Assembly (NCBI GenBank): GCA_019058445.1
Contig: JAHPZA010000010.1
Coordinates: forward strand, 62,001-126,000
Direction: 5' to 3'
Source: Promethearchaeota archaeon
GTDB taxonomy: Archaea > Asgardarchaeota > Lokiarchaeia > Sigyniarchaeales > SOKP01
DNA: 64,000 nucleotides
Shown here: positions 53,674 to 62,782 of the stretch, piece after piece
How positions within the stretch are numbered: the first letter of the stretch is position 1
Layout: every line of letters begins with the position of its first letter
Translations under genes and position numbers: made by a program
Notes under the pieces: model-generated
Database searches by the model: none
Seen by the model: the letters and a program-made list of their open reading frames with translations, nothing else
Told to the model about the DNA's origin: nothing

Positions 53674-56370
53674 TTAGTCACTATTATTATCCATAATAGC
53701 CGCTTGAGCTGCAGCTAATCTTGCAATTGGGATTCTGAATGGAGAGCATGACACATAATCTAATCCTATAGAATGGGCAAATCCAATTGATTTTGGTTCC
53801 CCCCCATGTTCTCCGCAAATGCCACACTTCAGATTAGGTCGAGTTTTTCTTCCCAACTCTATCCCCATTTTCATTAATTCTCCAACACCTTTCTGGTCGA
53901 TTGTTTCAAAAGGATTTTCAGTCAAAATCTCCTTATTTAAATAGATAGGTAAAAATTTACTTTCAGCATCATCTCTGGAAAAACCAAATGTCATCTGAGT
54001 TAAGTCATTTGTTCCAAACGAAAAAAATTCCGCTTCCGTCGCGATTTCATCAGCTGTTAGTGCAGCTCGAGGTATTTCTATCATAGTACCAAATTTATAA
54101 TTGAGCTCTACACCATATCTCTCAATTATTTCTTTTGCAATTTTAACTAAATCATTTTTGACAAATTTTAGTTCGGAAATCATCCCTACTAAAGGAATCA
54201 TAACCTCAGGAATAACATCAATACCTTCCTCTTTAAGCTGACACGCAGCTTCGAATATCGCTTTTACTTGCATTTCAATAATTTCGGGCCACACAATTCC
54301 CAAACGACATCCTCGTAAGCCCATCATGGGATTTTCTTCAGATAAGGATCTTATTAAACTAATTACTTTATTTTTCGTAGTTATTTCCTTATCTAAAGGA
54401 TTTATATTTAGAAGTGAATTTGATAACGCATTTGTCATTTTTAATTCTTGATTCTCTAACAAAACGGTAGATAATTCAGGTAAAAACTCATGTAGAGGAG
54501 GGTCTAATAATCGTATTGTGACTGGTTTTCCTTCCATTATTTTAAATATCTCGTAGAAATCACTTTGTTGCATTGGTAAAATTTTATTTAAATAATCTTG
54601 GCGATCCTCTTTCGTTCTTGACATTATCATGGATTGCACAACAGGTAATCTTTCCTGTGCCATAAACATATGTTCGGTTCTGCAGAGTCCAATACCTTCT
54701 GCTCCAAATTCTAGTGCCTTTTGAGCATCTACTGGTGTGTCTGCATTAGCTCGAACTCCTAATTTTCTTACCTCATCGGCCATTTTTAATAATTCTAAAA
54801 ATTCTCCTTTAATTTCTGGTTCAACAAGAGGGACTTTTCCTTCGATAACTCTACCTGTTGATCCATCAATTGTTATATAACTACCCTCTTTTATAACCGT
54901 ATCCGCAACTTTAAGTTCTCTATTTTCCTCATCAATCTCGATATCTTGTGCCCCTACAACTGCAGGCTTTCCCATACCTCTTGCAACAACCGCAGCATGG
55001 GAAGTTTTTCCTCCAAATTGAGTTAATACTCCACTTGCCGCGTAAAGTCCATGAATATCATCAGGCTTTGTTTGAGGCCGAACTAAAATTATTTCTTTTT
55101 GACCCTCATTTGCTAATTCTTCAGCAGTGTCAGCATCAAATATTGCAATGCCTGATACGGCACCCGGAGAAGCACTGATACCCTTCGCTAACACACGGAT
55201 TATTCCTTTCTCATCAATACTCTTAAACATTAATTTAGTGATTTTTTTGGGATCATTCCTCATTAATGCCTCTTCTTTAGAAATCAATCCTTCGTGATAC
55301 ATCTCAACTGCAATTTTAACGCCTGCAGAGGGAGTTCGTTTACCATTTCTAGTTTGGAGTATATATAATATCCCATTTTCAATCGTAAATTCAATGTCTT
55401 GCATATCTCTATAGTGATTTTCTAAATTTTCCATTGTATTCAATAATTCTTCATAAATTTCGGGGAATTCATTTTTCATCTCTTTAATCTTTTTAGGAGT
55501 TCTTATGCCAGCAACGACATCTTCTCCTTGAGCGTTTGTTAAATATTCTCCAAATCTTCTTCGTTCTCCTGTGGAAGGATCTCTTGAAAATGCTACGCCA
55601 GTCGCAGAATTCCACCCTTTATTTCCAAATACCATTGCTTGTATATTTACTGCAGTACCAAAATTAGGGATATTGTTGATTTTTCGATATGTAATGGCCC
55701 TTTTATTATTCCATGATTTGAAAACTGCTTCTATTGCTAAAAATAGTTGTTTAAACGGATCTTGAGGGAATGATTCTCCAATTTCCTTTTCATATAACGA
55801 TTTATAGTCAGCAATTATTTTCTGTAGATCACTAACTTGCAAATCCGTATCTTGGGCATTTCTACTTAGCAATCTTTTATATTTACTTAGAATTCTCTCA
55901 AAATGTTCATCGCCAATACCCATTACAACGTCTCCAAACATCTGTATGAATCTACGATAGGAATCATAGGCAAATCGAGGATTATCGGTTTGTGTTGCTA
56001 AACCTATGACACTCTCATCATTTAATCCTAAATTAAGAACCGTGTCCATCATTCCCGGCATAGACATTGGAGCTCCAGACCTCACACTTACCAACAATGG
56101 ATTCTTTTCATCTCCAAATTTTTTACCTGTAATAGCTTCTAAGTTCTTTAGTTTCTCCAATACGTTAGGTTTAAGCTCTTCCATAATTTCTTGAGACCTC
56201 TCGAAATATGCTAAACATACCTCAGTAGTGATTGTAAAACCTTGCGGAATGTTTAATCCTAAATTTGTCATCTCTGCGAGATTAGCTCCCTTTCCACCAA
56301 GTATGTTCTTAAGATCTCTATTACCCTCTTTAAATTCAAATACTTGTTTATTTTTGCTGCCGATTGTCAT
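53674..56370 (-). CDS. ppdK: Pyruvate, phosphate dikinase
   Basis: PPDK interconverts pyruvate, ATP and Pi with PEP, AMP and PPi, giving gluconeogenic flux in anaerobes. The N-terminal ATP-binding domain has GGKGANLAEMTNLGLNIPQGF, the central domain has the catalytic His in TQFGGKTSHAAVVARGMGKPAVVG (key residues TSHAA), and the C-terminal TIM barrel has GLCRTEHMFM, FGTNDLTQMTFGFSRDD and the catalytic Cys in CGICGEHGGEP. About 900 residues is normal for PPDK and longer than PEP synthase. ATG 56370 is preferred over TTG 56379. Confidence 0.93.
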   Translation of the reverse strand: MTIGSKNKQVFEFKEGNRDLKNILGGKGANLAEMTNLGLNIPQGFTITTEVCLAYFERSQEIMEELKPNVLEKLKNLEAITGKKFGDEKNPLLVSVRSGAPMSMPGMMDTVLNLGLNDESVIGLATQTDNPRFAYDSYRRFIQMFGDVVMGIGDEHFERILSKYKRLLSRNAQDTDLQVSDLQKIIADYKSLYEKEIGESFPQDPFKQLFLAIEAVFKSWNNKRAITYRKINNIPNFGTAVNIQAMVFGNKGWNSATGVAFSRDPSTGERRRFGEYLTNAQGEDVVAGIRTPKKIKEMKNEFPEIYEELLNTMENLENHYRDMQDIEFTIENGILYILQTRNGKRTPSAGVKIAVEMYHEGLISKEEALMRNDPKKITKLMFKSIDEKGIIRVLAKGISASPGAVSGIAIFDADTAEELANEGQKEIILVRPQTKPDDIHGLYAASGVLTQFGGKTSHAAVVARGMGKPAVVGAQDIEIDEENRELKVADTVIKEGSYITIDGSTGRVIEGKVPLVEPEIKGEFLELLKMADEVRKLGVRANADTPVDAQKALEFGAEGIGLCRTEHMFMAQERLPVVQSMIMSRTKEDRQDYLNKILPMQQSDFYEIFKIMEGKPVTIRLLDPPLHEFLPELSTVLLENQELKMTNALSNSLLNINPLDKEITTKNKVISLIRSLSEENPMMGLRGCRLGIVWPEIIEMQVKAIFEAACQLKEEGIDVIPEVMIPLVGMISELKFVKNDLVKIAKEIIERYGVELNYKFGTMIEIPRAALTADEIATEAEFFSFGTNDLTQMTFGFSRDDAESKFLPIYLNKEILTENPFETIDQKGVGELMKMGIELGRKTRPNLKCGICGEHGGEPKSIGFAHSIGLDYVSCSPFRIPIARLAAAQAAIMDNNSD

Positions 56371-56656
56371 ACTATCCAAACAACTCTTATTTCTTCAAAT
56401 TCTTATTAAAATAAAAACAAGACCATTAATTTTTATATTTTACGCAAATAGGATATATATTGCTTTGTTCTTGTACTTTTTGATTGAAACGAATTTTTTT
56501 TTTAAAAATTTTGAAATGACGTTTATGCGGAAGATGGTCCTTTTAATTTAGCCCCAATTAGTTATATAATCTAAAATTATTTAAAATTTCTCTATTAAAA
56601 TTAATATATTTCAAAAATAAAAAAAAAGTAATAATTTAATTGACGGGTTTATTCAA

Positions 56657-57115
56657 TTAATAAAATTCCGTCTCCACTTTGGTAGTACTATTTACCAGCT
56701 CCTGTGCTGCCTTCGTAGCTCTCATTACTTTGGCCATATTCCCCACTAGTTTGAATTTCCCTGCCATTAAGCCTTGGATTGGGTCAAGCTCTTTTTTCAA
56801 AACCTTTACCCAGTTATCATAAGTTCCAGAGAAAACGAATTCAGCACCTACCTTTTCTCCTTCTTTTATTGGTCTTGGAGGTGAATTTGGGGGTAAAACA
56901 TCATATTCCTCTCCCGGAGCTAATGTTTTAGTGCCAGTACAATCTCCTTTAAGTAGTCCTACAAACATTTTTATCTCGTGATCCAAATTACCACTAGGCT
57001 CAATGACAAATACAAAATCTCCTTCCCACCAGGAAGCCGCCTCTCTATAATTTTGATTGTTATTTATTGCTTTGCAAAATTCATTTGCCCATTCATCGGT
57101 TGCAAATTTTGGCAT
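56657..57115 (-). CDS. SCP2 sterol-binding domain protein
   Basis: This 152-residue single SCP2-type domain has the strand-loop FVFVIEPSGNLDHEIKMFVGLLKGDC, the AEFVFSGTYDNWVKVLKKELDP segment and the closing GLMAGKFKLVGNMAKVMR, a pattern typical of the family. Members bind lipids, fatty acyl-CoA or other hydrophobic ligands in the cytosol. It is monocistronic, between PPDK and the DUF1512-like gene. The ligand is unknown. Confidence 0.8.
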   Translation of the reverse strand: MPKFATDEWANEFCKAINNNQNYREAASWWEGDFVFVIEPSGNLDHEIKMFVGLLKGDCTGTKTLAPGEEYDVLPPNSPPRPIKEGEKVGAEFVFSGTYDNWVKVLKKELDPIQGLMAGKFKLVGNMAKVMRATKAAQELVNSTTKVETEFY

Positions 57116-57344
57116 ATTTTTCGCCTCTAAATTTTGTTTTTAGAAATTAATTTTTTTGTATTTTTTATTTATTAAATTAAGAAAGAATAGTAAGCAAAGA
57201 ATTTTAAAAGTTTTCTAAGATCTCATTGAAATTGAATATTAATTATTACACAATTAAAGAGAGATAGTTTACTTACTAAATAGGAATATAAAAAATTGAA
57301 AGAAATATTTATAAAAAAGAGTAAAAAAGAAAATTTTCTTTTCT

Positions 57345-58496
57345 TTACACGCCAATTCCAATTGTATTTCCAATTCCCGCAATAATGATTTTTGTGTTTT
57401 TTTCAGTTCGTTTTCTAATTGCCATTTTAATTTTCTCGACAATCAATGGAACAGATTGAGTAATAGGACGCTTCATAGTTGTAATTGCGTCTTCTAAAGA
57501 TTGTTTACATATTAGGGCATCAATAGGAATATTTTTTCCTGTAGAGGATTCTTCAATAAAAGATTTCTCGACACCAATACCACCGATAGCTGCTCCGACA
57601 CCAATTGCTATCGAACCGGTCTTATCACCTGAAAGTTTCAAACCAGCATCTATCATAATTATGCGTGAAATTGAATCAGGATTTTCCTCAATTAATTTTT
57701 TTATAGCTTTTCCAGGTTTTCCAACAGTTCCTCCGGGACCTTTCGCTCTGACAACATAAACAATTCTATCTTCAAAATTTACTTCTTGAACAATAGTATC
57801 TTTAGATATCTCTACAGCTTCAACTTCGCCATTATTAGATACATCTCTTACAAACTTACCAGCCACCATTGGACCAAGAGCATCACCTATTGGACTTCCC
57901 TCAGCAAATGCTTTAGTTGCGTAATAAAAAGATTTTGCCATTGCCATTATTAATGCCATCTGCATAGAAATTTGTAATAGTAGGATCATCGATTTACTTT
58001 TTTTACCTAGAATTAAATAATGTTTAATTAAACGATAAATGAAATCTACAGCCATAGATGCCTCCAATAAGTTTTCTAAGGACTGCCTTTTTGAGTCAAT
58101 AGCATGAGGCGCTAACATCGCTACTTCTTCACTAAATCTAAAATCTCTAACATCAATGATATGGTCTATCTTAGGAATTATGCCATAAGGATCAAGTGTC
58201 ACAGGTAAGATTGCTATAAATGTCATGAAATCTTCAAGTTTAATAGCAAGATCCTTATCGGTTTCTGTCTTCTCGGCAAATTTTTTAAATTCAGTAAGAA
58301 GTATTTCCTTGCACTCATCATCCCATTTTTTTAATTTCTCCAGTCCAGTTTGAATCTCTTTCGCAGCTTTCCAAGCTTGAATTCGTTGTCCATAAAACAT
58401 ACTAACAAAGATTAGCAAGAAAAATAATAAGTTAAGGATTAATGATAGCGGATCACTTGTTCTCTCCGCACCTAGTTGCAAAATAATGTTTAACAT
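57345..58496 (-). CDS. DUF1512-like membrane protein
   Basis: A membrane segment near the N-terminus (about 14-40) is followed by a helical cytosolic region with FMTFIAILPVTLDPYGIIPKIDHIID, RLIKHYLILGKKSKSMILLLQISMQMALIMA (a second hydrophobic stretch, ~175-200) and a C-terminal alpha/beta domain with VVRAKGPGGTVGKPGKAI and IIMIDAGLKLSGDKTGSIAIGVGAAIGGIGVEK. I match this by memory to the archaeal DUF1512 family, of unknown function. The Gly-rich C-terminal part suggests a nucleotide- or lipid-binding role. It has no operon partners. Confidence 0.7.
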   Translation of the reverse strand: MLNIILQLGAERTSDPLSLILNLLFFLLIFVSMFYGQRIQAWKAAKEIQTGLEKLKKWDDECKEILLTEFKKFAEKTETDKDLAIKLEDFMTFIAILPVTLDPYGIIPKIDHIIDVRDFRFSEEVAMLAPHAIDSKRQSLENLLEASMAVDFIYRLIKHYLILGKKSKSMILLLQISMQMALIMAMAKSFYYATKAFAEGSPIGDALGPMVAGKFVRDVSNNGEVEAVEISKDTIVQEVNFEDRIVYVVRAKGPGGTVGKPGKAIKKLIEENPDSISRIIMIDAGLKLSGDKTGSIAIGVGAAIGGIGVEKSFIEESSTGKNIPIDALICKQSLEDAITTMKRPITQSVPLIVEKIKMAIRKRTEKNTKIIIAGIGNTIGIGV

Positions 58497-58630
58497 TTTT
58501 TTTTTCCAAAAATTAAGTATTTTAATTGATTTTTTATCTAAATTTGATAATAATAAAATTTATTTATTCTTTTCTATTATAAAGAATAGTACATTTAATT
58601 ATTAGAAAAAAAAAACTTTTCTGCTTTTCT

Positions 58631-59065
58631 ATGATTGATGAAGAAGACGATGATGAGGAGATTTTAAAGAAGGGAATTACATTAAAAAGCGCATTGAAAA
58701 ATCTTGTTGTGATTTTTTTCATTTTATTAGGCGCTATGTTTATATATTTTGGATATGGTCCTGATCAATGGTCAAACTTATTTATTGGATTTTTCCTTAT
58801 TTGTATTGGTACTACCATTATGCAAGTTCAAAAACATACGCCAGACCCGATAAGACAGACTTTAACCATCTTAGTGTGTGGATTATGTGGGCTAACTAAA
58901 GTCAGAAATTATGAACAAGGAGATTTTGTGTTTCAGATGATTGATACGTGTAATAAATGTAATAAACCAATGGAAATTAAACAGATTTATTCGGTAAAAT
59001 TGAAAAAGCCGACAGAATCAAAAAAAAAAGAAAATTTGAAACTAAAGCAAAATAGTAAAACTTAA
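58631..59065 (+). CDS. Membrane protein with C-terminal zinc ribbon
   Basis: Two hydrophobic segments (about residues 25-44 and 49-68) follow an acidic start (MIDEEDDDEEI). The C-terminal half has CGLCG and CNKCNK pairs (about residues 88-118), a zinc-ribbon arrangement, and ends in a Lys-rich tail. Family not recognised. It is divergent from the DUF1512-like gene, which also contains membrane segments; a link is possible but not shown. Confidence 0.72.
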   Translation: MIDEEDDDEEILKKGITLKSALKNLVVIFFILLGAMFIYFGYGPDQWSNLFIGFFLICIGTTIMQVQKHTPDPIRQTLTILVCGLCGLTKVRNYEQGDFVFQMIDTCNKCNKPMEIKQIYSVKLKKPTESKKKENLKLKQNSKT

Positions 59066-59232
59066 ATGTTTCAAAATTGGCTTAAAAACGAATTTTCGTA
59101 AAATTTTTTAGTAATGCTTATTTTACCATATTAAAATCGTTATAATGCTTGAGTAGAAACAAATATGAATGTAGATTTCAATATTACTAGCTTCACAAAC
59201 AAGCATCAACACGATTTCAATTTCTTTATTCT

Positions 59233-59269
59233 GCCAAGAGAGTAGTATATCAATTAGTATTCTCTTGGC
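59233..59269 (+). repeat. Strong hairpin (12-base inverted repeat) upstream of pheS
   Basis: GCCAAGAGAGTA (59233-59244) pairs with TATTCTCTTGGC (59258-59269) around a 13-base loop; only one pair is G-U. The GC-richer stem stands out from the AT-rich region. Only a few T residues follow, so it may be the end of the 58631 transcript, a leader structure of pheS or a small RNA. Confidence 0.55.
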
Positions 59270-59382
59270 TGCTGATATTTTTATTTTGCAATATTCAATT
59301 ATTTAAAATTTCACTAATAAAAATAAAGATCTTCTATTTAATTTAAGATAGGGCAATTTCAAGCAATATAATTGCCAAAAAA

Positions 59383-59390
59383 TTTAAATA
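59383..59390 (+). promoter_or_regulatory. TATA-like box of pheST
   Basis: TTTAAATA lies 56 bases upstream of the pheS ATG (59446). The region is AT-rich and the call is tentative. Confidence 0.3.
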
Positions 59391-59445
59391 CATTAAATAT
59401 TTAGAAAAACTATAACGAAGAGAATAATAAATAGGATTTTATATC

Positions 59446-60981
59446 ATGGTTATTAAGCTTAAAAAGAAAGTTATTGAAATTTTTAATGTTCTTAAAGAAA
59501 AGAATGCTGATTATGAAGCTTCAGAGCTCACAAAAGAATTGAGTATTGATTATATAGTTCTAATGTCAGCTATAAATGATTTAATAGATGTAAATTTGGG
59601 TAAGTTTGAAGAAGATGAAATATTTCAATTATCTTTAAATGAGGAAGGCATTTCATACTTAAAAAATGGGCTTCCAGAGCGTCAATTACTGAATATTTTC
59701 CTTAAACGTAATATTAAAGAAATTGAAATAGAAGAATTATTAAAAACTTCTAACCTTGAGAGTAATATTTTTTATATTGGACTTTCTAATATGAAGAAAA
59801 ATAGATGGATTGCTCAAAGTAAAGCAACAGGGGAAACCAAAATATTCCTTGTAGCAGAAAAGTTTCCTGAAACGGAACTTGAGAAGTTTCTAAAACGATT
59901 TGAAAAAAAAGAAAGAATTAACTATTCAAATTTAACTAAGAAAGAGATAAACCAATACAATATATTGAATAAAAGAAAGTTAATTACAAAAACAAAAGGA
60001 ACACAGAGAATTATTTCCTTAACTGAGAAAGGAAAAGCAATAAAACCATCTGAAATTGAAGAATTAAAGCAGGTAAGTAAAATCACTTCAGAAATGCTAA
60101 GTTCAGGAACTTGGAAAGATTATCAATTAAAACCATTTGATGTAACTAAACCTGGACCATTACTAAAAGCCGGAAAATTACATCCTATGGTTAAATTAAT
60201 CAATGAAATTAGAGAAATATTTATTTCTTTAGGCTTTACTGAAATCAGAGGTCCAATTGTCGAAAGTGCCTTTTTTAATTTCGATGCATTATTTCAACCC
60301 CAAGACCACCCTGCCAGAGAAATGCATGACACATTCTATTTAAATAATCCCAAAACAGCAAAATTACCAGAAAAGGATAGAGTGAAAGCTGTTAAAGAAA
60401 CCCATGAAAATGGAGGAGATTCTGGCTCTTTAGGATGGGGATATTCATGGGATGAAAAAATCGCCAAGAAAACTCTCTTACGAACTCATACAACCGCTAC
60501 TACTATAAGAAGACTAGCTCAATATTATAGAAATAATGACGTGCCACCAATTAAAGTATTTTCAATAGATCGAGTATTTAGGAATGAAAAACTTGATAAA
60601 TCTCATTTAGCAGAATTTACTCAAATAGAAGGAATAGTTATTGGAGAGAGAGTTACACTATGTGATTTAATCGGTGTAATTAAAGAGTTCTATAATAAAA
60701 TCGGATTTGAAAAAGTAATTACTAGACCAGGATTTTTCCCGTATACAGAACCAAGTATGGAAATAGCCGTTTATTACGACAAATTAGGAGAATGGCTAGA
60801 AATGGGAGGGTCGGGTATTTTTAGACCAGAAGTAACCTATCCTTGGGGAATAAAAAATCCTACTCGAGTACTGGCGTGGGGTTTAGGGCTTGAACGATTA
60901 GCGATGTTAAAATATGAGCGTAAAGATATTCGTGATTTGTATATTAATCCAATTAAATGGTTAAGGCAAGAATCATACTAA
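59446..60981 (+). CDS. pheS: Phenylalanyl-tRNA synthetase alpha subunit
   Basis: This is the catalytic class II subunit of PheRS. The N-terminal 200 residues form winged-helix-like tRNA-binding modules typical of archaeal/eukaryotic alpha subunits. The catalytic core has GKLHPMVKLINEIREIFISLGF, TEIRGPIVESAFFNFDALFQPQDHPAREMHDTFY (motif 2 region), the KVFSIDRVFRNEKLDKSHLAEFTQIEG segment and motif 3 (LAWGLGLERLAML). 511 residues is the archaeal length. It is followed 12 bases later by pheT and is co-transcribed. Confidence 0.94.
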   Translation: MVIKLKKKVIEIFNVLKEKNADYEASELTKELSIDYIVLMSAINDLIDVNLGKFEEDEIFQLSLNEEGISYLKNGLPERQLLNIFLKRNIKEIEIEELLKTSNLESNIFYIGLSNMKKNRWIAQSKATGETKIFLVAEKFPETELEKFLKRFEKKERINYSNLTKKEINQYNILNKRKLITKTKGTQRIISLTEKGKAIKPSEIEELKQVSKITSEMLSSGTWKDYQLKPFDVTKPGPLLKAGKLHPMVKLINEIREIFISLGFTEIRGPIVESAFFNFDALFQPQDHPAREMHDTFYLNNPKTAKLPEKDRVKAVKETHENGGDSGSLGWGYSWDEKIAKKTLLRTHTTATTIRRLAQYYRNNDVPPIKVFSIDRVFRNEKLDKSHLAEFTQIEGIVIGERVTLCDLIGVIKEFYNKIGFEKVITRPGFFPYTEPSMEIAVYYDKLGEWLEMGGSGIFRPEVTYPWGIKNPTRVLAWGLGLERLAMLKYERKDIRDLYINPIKWLRQESY

Positions 60982-60993
60982 AAGGTGTAAAAA

Positions 60994-62673
60994 ATGCCAA
61001 CATTAGAATTAAAAATTGAAAGATTAGAAAGATTAATTGGACGTAAGTTAGATATAAATGAATTAGAATATGATTTACAGTGGATTAGTTTAGATTTAGA
61101 GGATGTGAATGAAGAGGAACAAAAGATTAAAGTGGAATATAATCCAAATAGACCAGATTTTTCTAGCCCTGAAGGAATTGCAAGAGCACTTAAAGGATAT
61201 TATGAAGTCGAATTAGGATTACCATCATATACCATTATTCCCGGAGATGTTGAGATGAATGTGGATCCCAGTGTTAATAAAGTTAGACCATATATAGTTT
61301 GTGGGGTAATTCGGGATATTGATCTTGATGAGGATGAAGTTGCTACTTTAATGAATATCCAAGAACAACTACATTGGGCTGTTGGGAGGGATAGAAAAAA
61401 AGTAGCTATTGGTGTACATGATTTAGATAAGATAAGCCCACCATATAGATATCTTGCAGTAAAGCCAGACTCAATCAGTTTTGTTCCACTGCATGGTGAC
61501 GGTTACCCTATGAATTTAGAAGAAATACTTCTTTTACATGAAAAAGGAATTGAATATGCCCATATCCTAGAAGGTAAAGAAGTATACCCTCTTCTATTAG
61601 ATAGCAATGATGAGGTTATCTCTTTTCCGCCGATTATTAATGGAATTCTTACAACTGTTACTGATGATACAAAAAATCTATTTTTAGATTTAACAGGTAC
61701 AGATTACAAAGCAATTAATCTAGCATTAAATATTTTATCTACTATGCTGGCAGATACAGGGGCTAAAATTGAAAGTGTAAAGGTGAATTATCAAGGAGAT
61801 ATGGGGCAAATCATTACACCTAATCTAGATCCTATAAAATGGGAAGTAAATACTGATTATATTAATGATTATGTTGGATTAAATTTATCAGATTCAGAAA
61901 TGATAAAATGTTTTAGAAAAGTTAGAATGGATGCAAAAAAATCAAAAAAAAAAGGATATTTAGATATTTGGATCCCTGCTTTTCGAGGCGATATAATACA
62001 CCCTGTAGATTTTACGGAAGAATGTGCTATTGGATATGGATATTTCAATTTACCTTTAACAATTAGAGAAGGATGTATTGGACAATATCATCCAATCGAA
62101 TCTTTTGCAAACAAAATAAGAACTATTATGATTGGGGCAGGATATCTCGAGGTCTTAAATTTTATGCTGACAAATACAGTAAAAAATTATGACTATATGA
62201 GAAAAAAATTTAAAAAGTCTGAGATTTTACAAATCGCAAATCCAGTATCAAAAGAATTTGACACTGCAAGAACAGCTTTATTACCTAAATTAATGGAAAC
62301 TCTACTTTTTAATAGATCAGAAGAAAAACCGATAAGAATTTTCGAAGTTGGTGATGTTATTCAATTAAGACCTAAAGAAGAAACCGGAGCAATAAGAGAA
62401 TTACATCTGTCAGCTGTATCATATTATGAAAACTCCGATTTTACTGAAATTAGATCAACTTTAGATTTTATTATGAGTTCACTTGGTTATTTAGAGAAAT
62501 TTGAAATTAAACCTGGAAAAAACACAACTTATATAGATGGCCGTTATGGAGAGATTTATATGAACGGTAAAAAAATTGGCGAAATTGGTGAGATTCATCC
62601 TGAAGTTCTATTAAATTTCAAATTAGAATTTCCTGTAGCCGCTCTAGAATTAAATTTAGGTTCTTTGATTTAA
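60994..62673 (+). CDS. pheT: Phenylalanyl-tRNA synthetase beta subunit
   Basis: Archaeal-type PheRS beta (559 residues) lacks the N-terminal EMAP/tRNA-binding domain of bacterial PheT and starts directly with LKIERLERLIGRKLDINELEYDLQ. The B3/B4 editing part (RDRKKVAIGVHDLDKI, PPIINGILTTVTDDTKNLFLDLTGTD) and the catalytic-like and B5 domains (TVPAFR-like WIPAFRGDIIHPVDFTEECAIGYGY) are present. It forms the alpha2beta2 enzyme with the preceding pheS gene, 12 bases upstream. Confidence 0.94.
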   Translation: MPTLELKIERLERLIGRKLDINELEYDLQWISLDLEDVNEEEQKIKVEYNPNRPDFSSPEGIARALKGYYEVELGLPSYTIIPGDVEMNVDPSVNKVRPYIVCGVIRDIDLDEDEVATLMNIQEQLHWAVGRDRKKVAIGVHDLDKISPPYRYLAVKPDSISFVPLHGDGYPMNLEEILLLHEKGIEYAHILEGKEVYPLLLDSNDEVISFPPIINGILTTVTDDTKNLFLDLTGTDYKAINLALNILSTMLADTGAKIESVKVNYQGDMGQIITPNLDPIKWEVNTDYINDYVGLNLSDSEMIKCFRKVRMDAKKSKKKGYLDIWIPAFRGDIIHPVDFTEECAIGYGYFNLPLTIREGCIGQYHPIESFANKIRTIMIGAGYLEVLNFMLTNTVKNYDYMRKKFKKSEILQIANPVSKEFDTARTALLPKLMETLLFNRSEEKPIRIFEVGDVIQLRPKEETGAIRELHLSAVSYYENSDFTEIRSTLDFIMSSLGYLEKFEIKPGKNTTYIDGRYGEIYMNGKKIGEIGEIHPEVLLNFKLEFPVAALELNLGSLI

Positions 62674-62782
62674 AATAATATATTCTTAAATTTGTTTTAA
62701 TCTGCTCTCTTTTATCCTCTTTTAATCAATCTCATTAAATAACAAATCTTATTTAGTAATAAATTATTTTATAGAGAATAAT

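Larger units (their letters stand above)
59066..59445. other. Long leader region before pheS, with hairpin
   Basis: 380 bases without an ORF between the zinc-ribbon gene and pheS. It holds a strong 12-base hairpin at 59233-59269, a 7-base inverted pair ATGCTTG/CAAGCAT (59145-59151 and 59200-59206), a repeat of GATTTCAAT (59174 and 59213), and the TATA-like box at 59383. No tRNA-like or CRISPR-like structure is evident. Confidence 0.6.

Noticed and set aside
59174..59221. Repeated GATTTCAAT suggesting a CRISPR unit
   Set aside because: Only two short copies 39 bases apart with no longer repeat and no spacer regularity; chance in AT-rich DNA is likelier.
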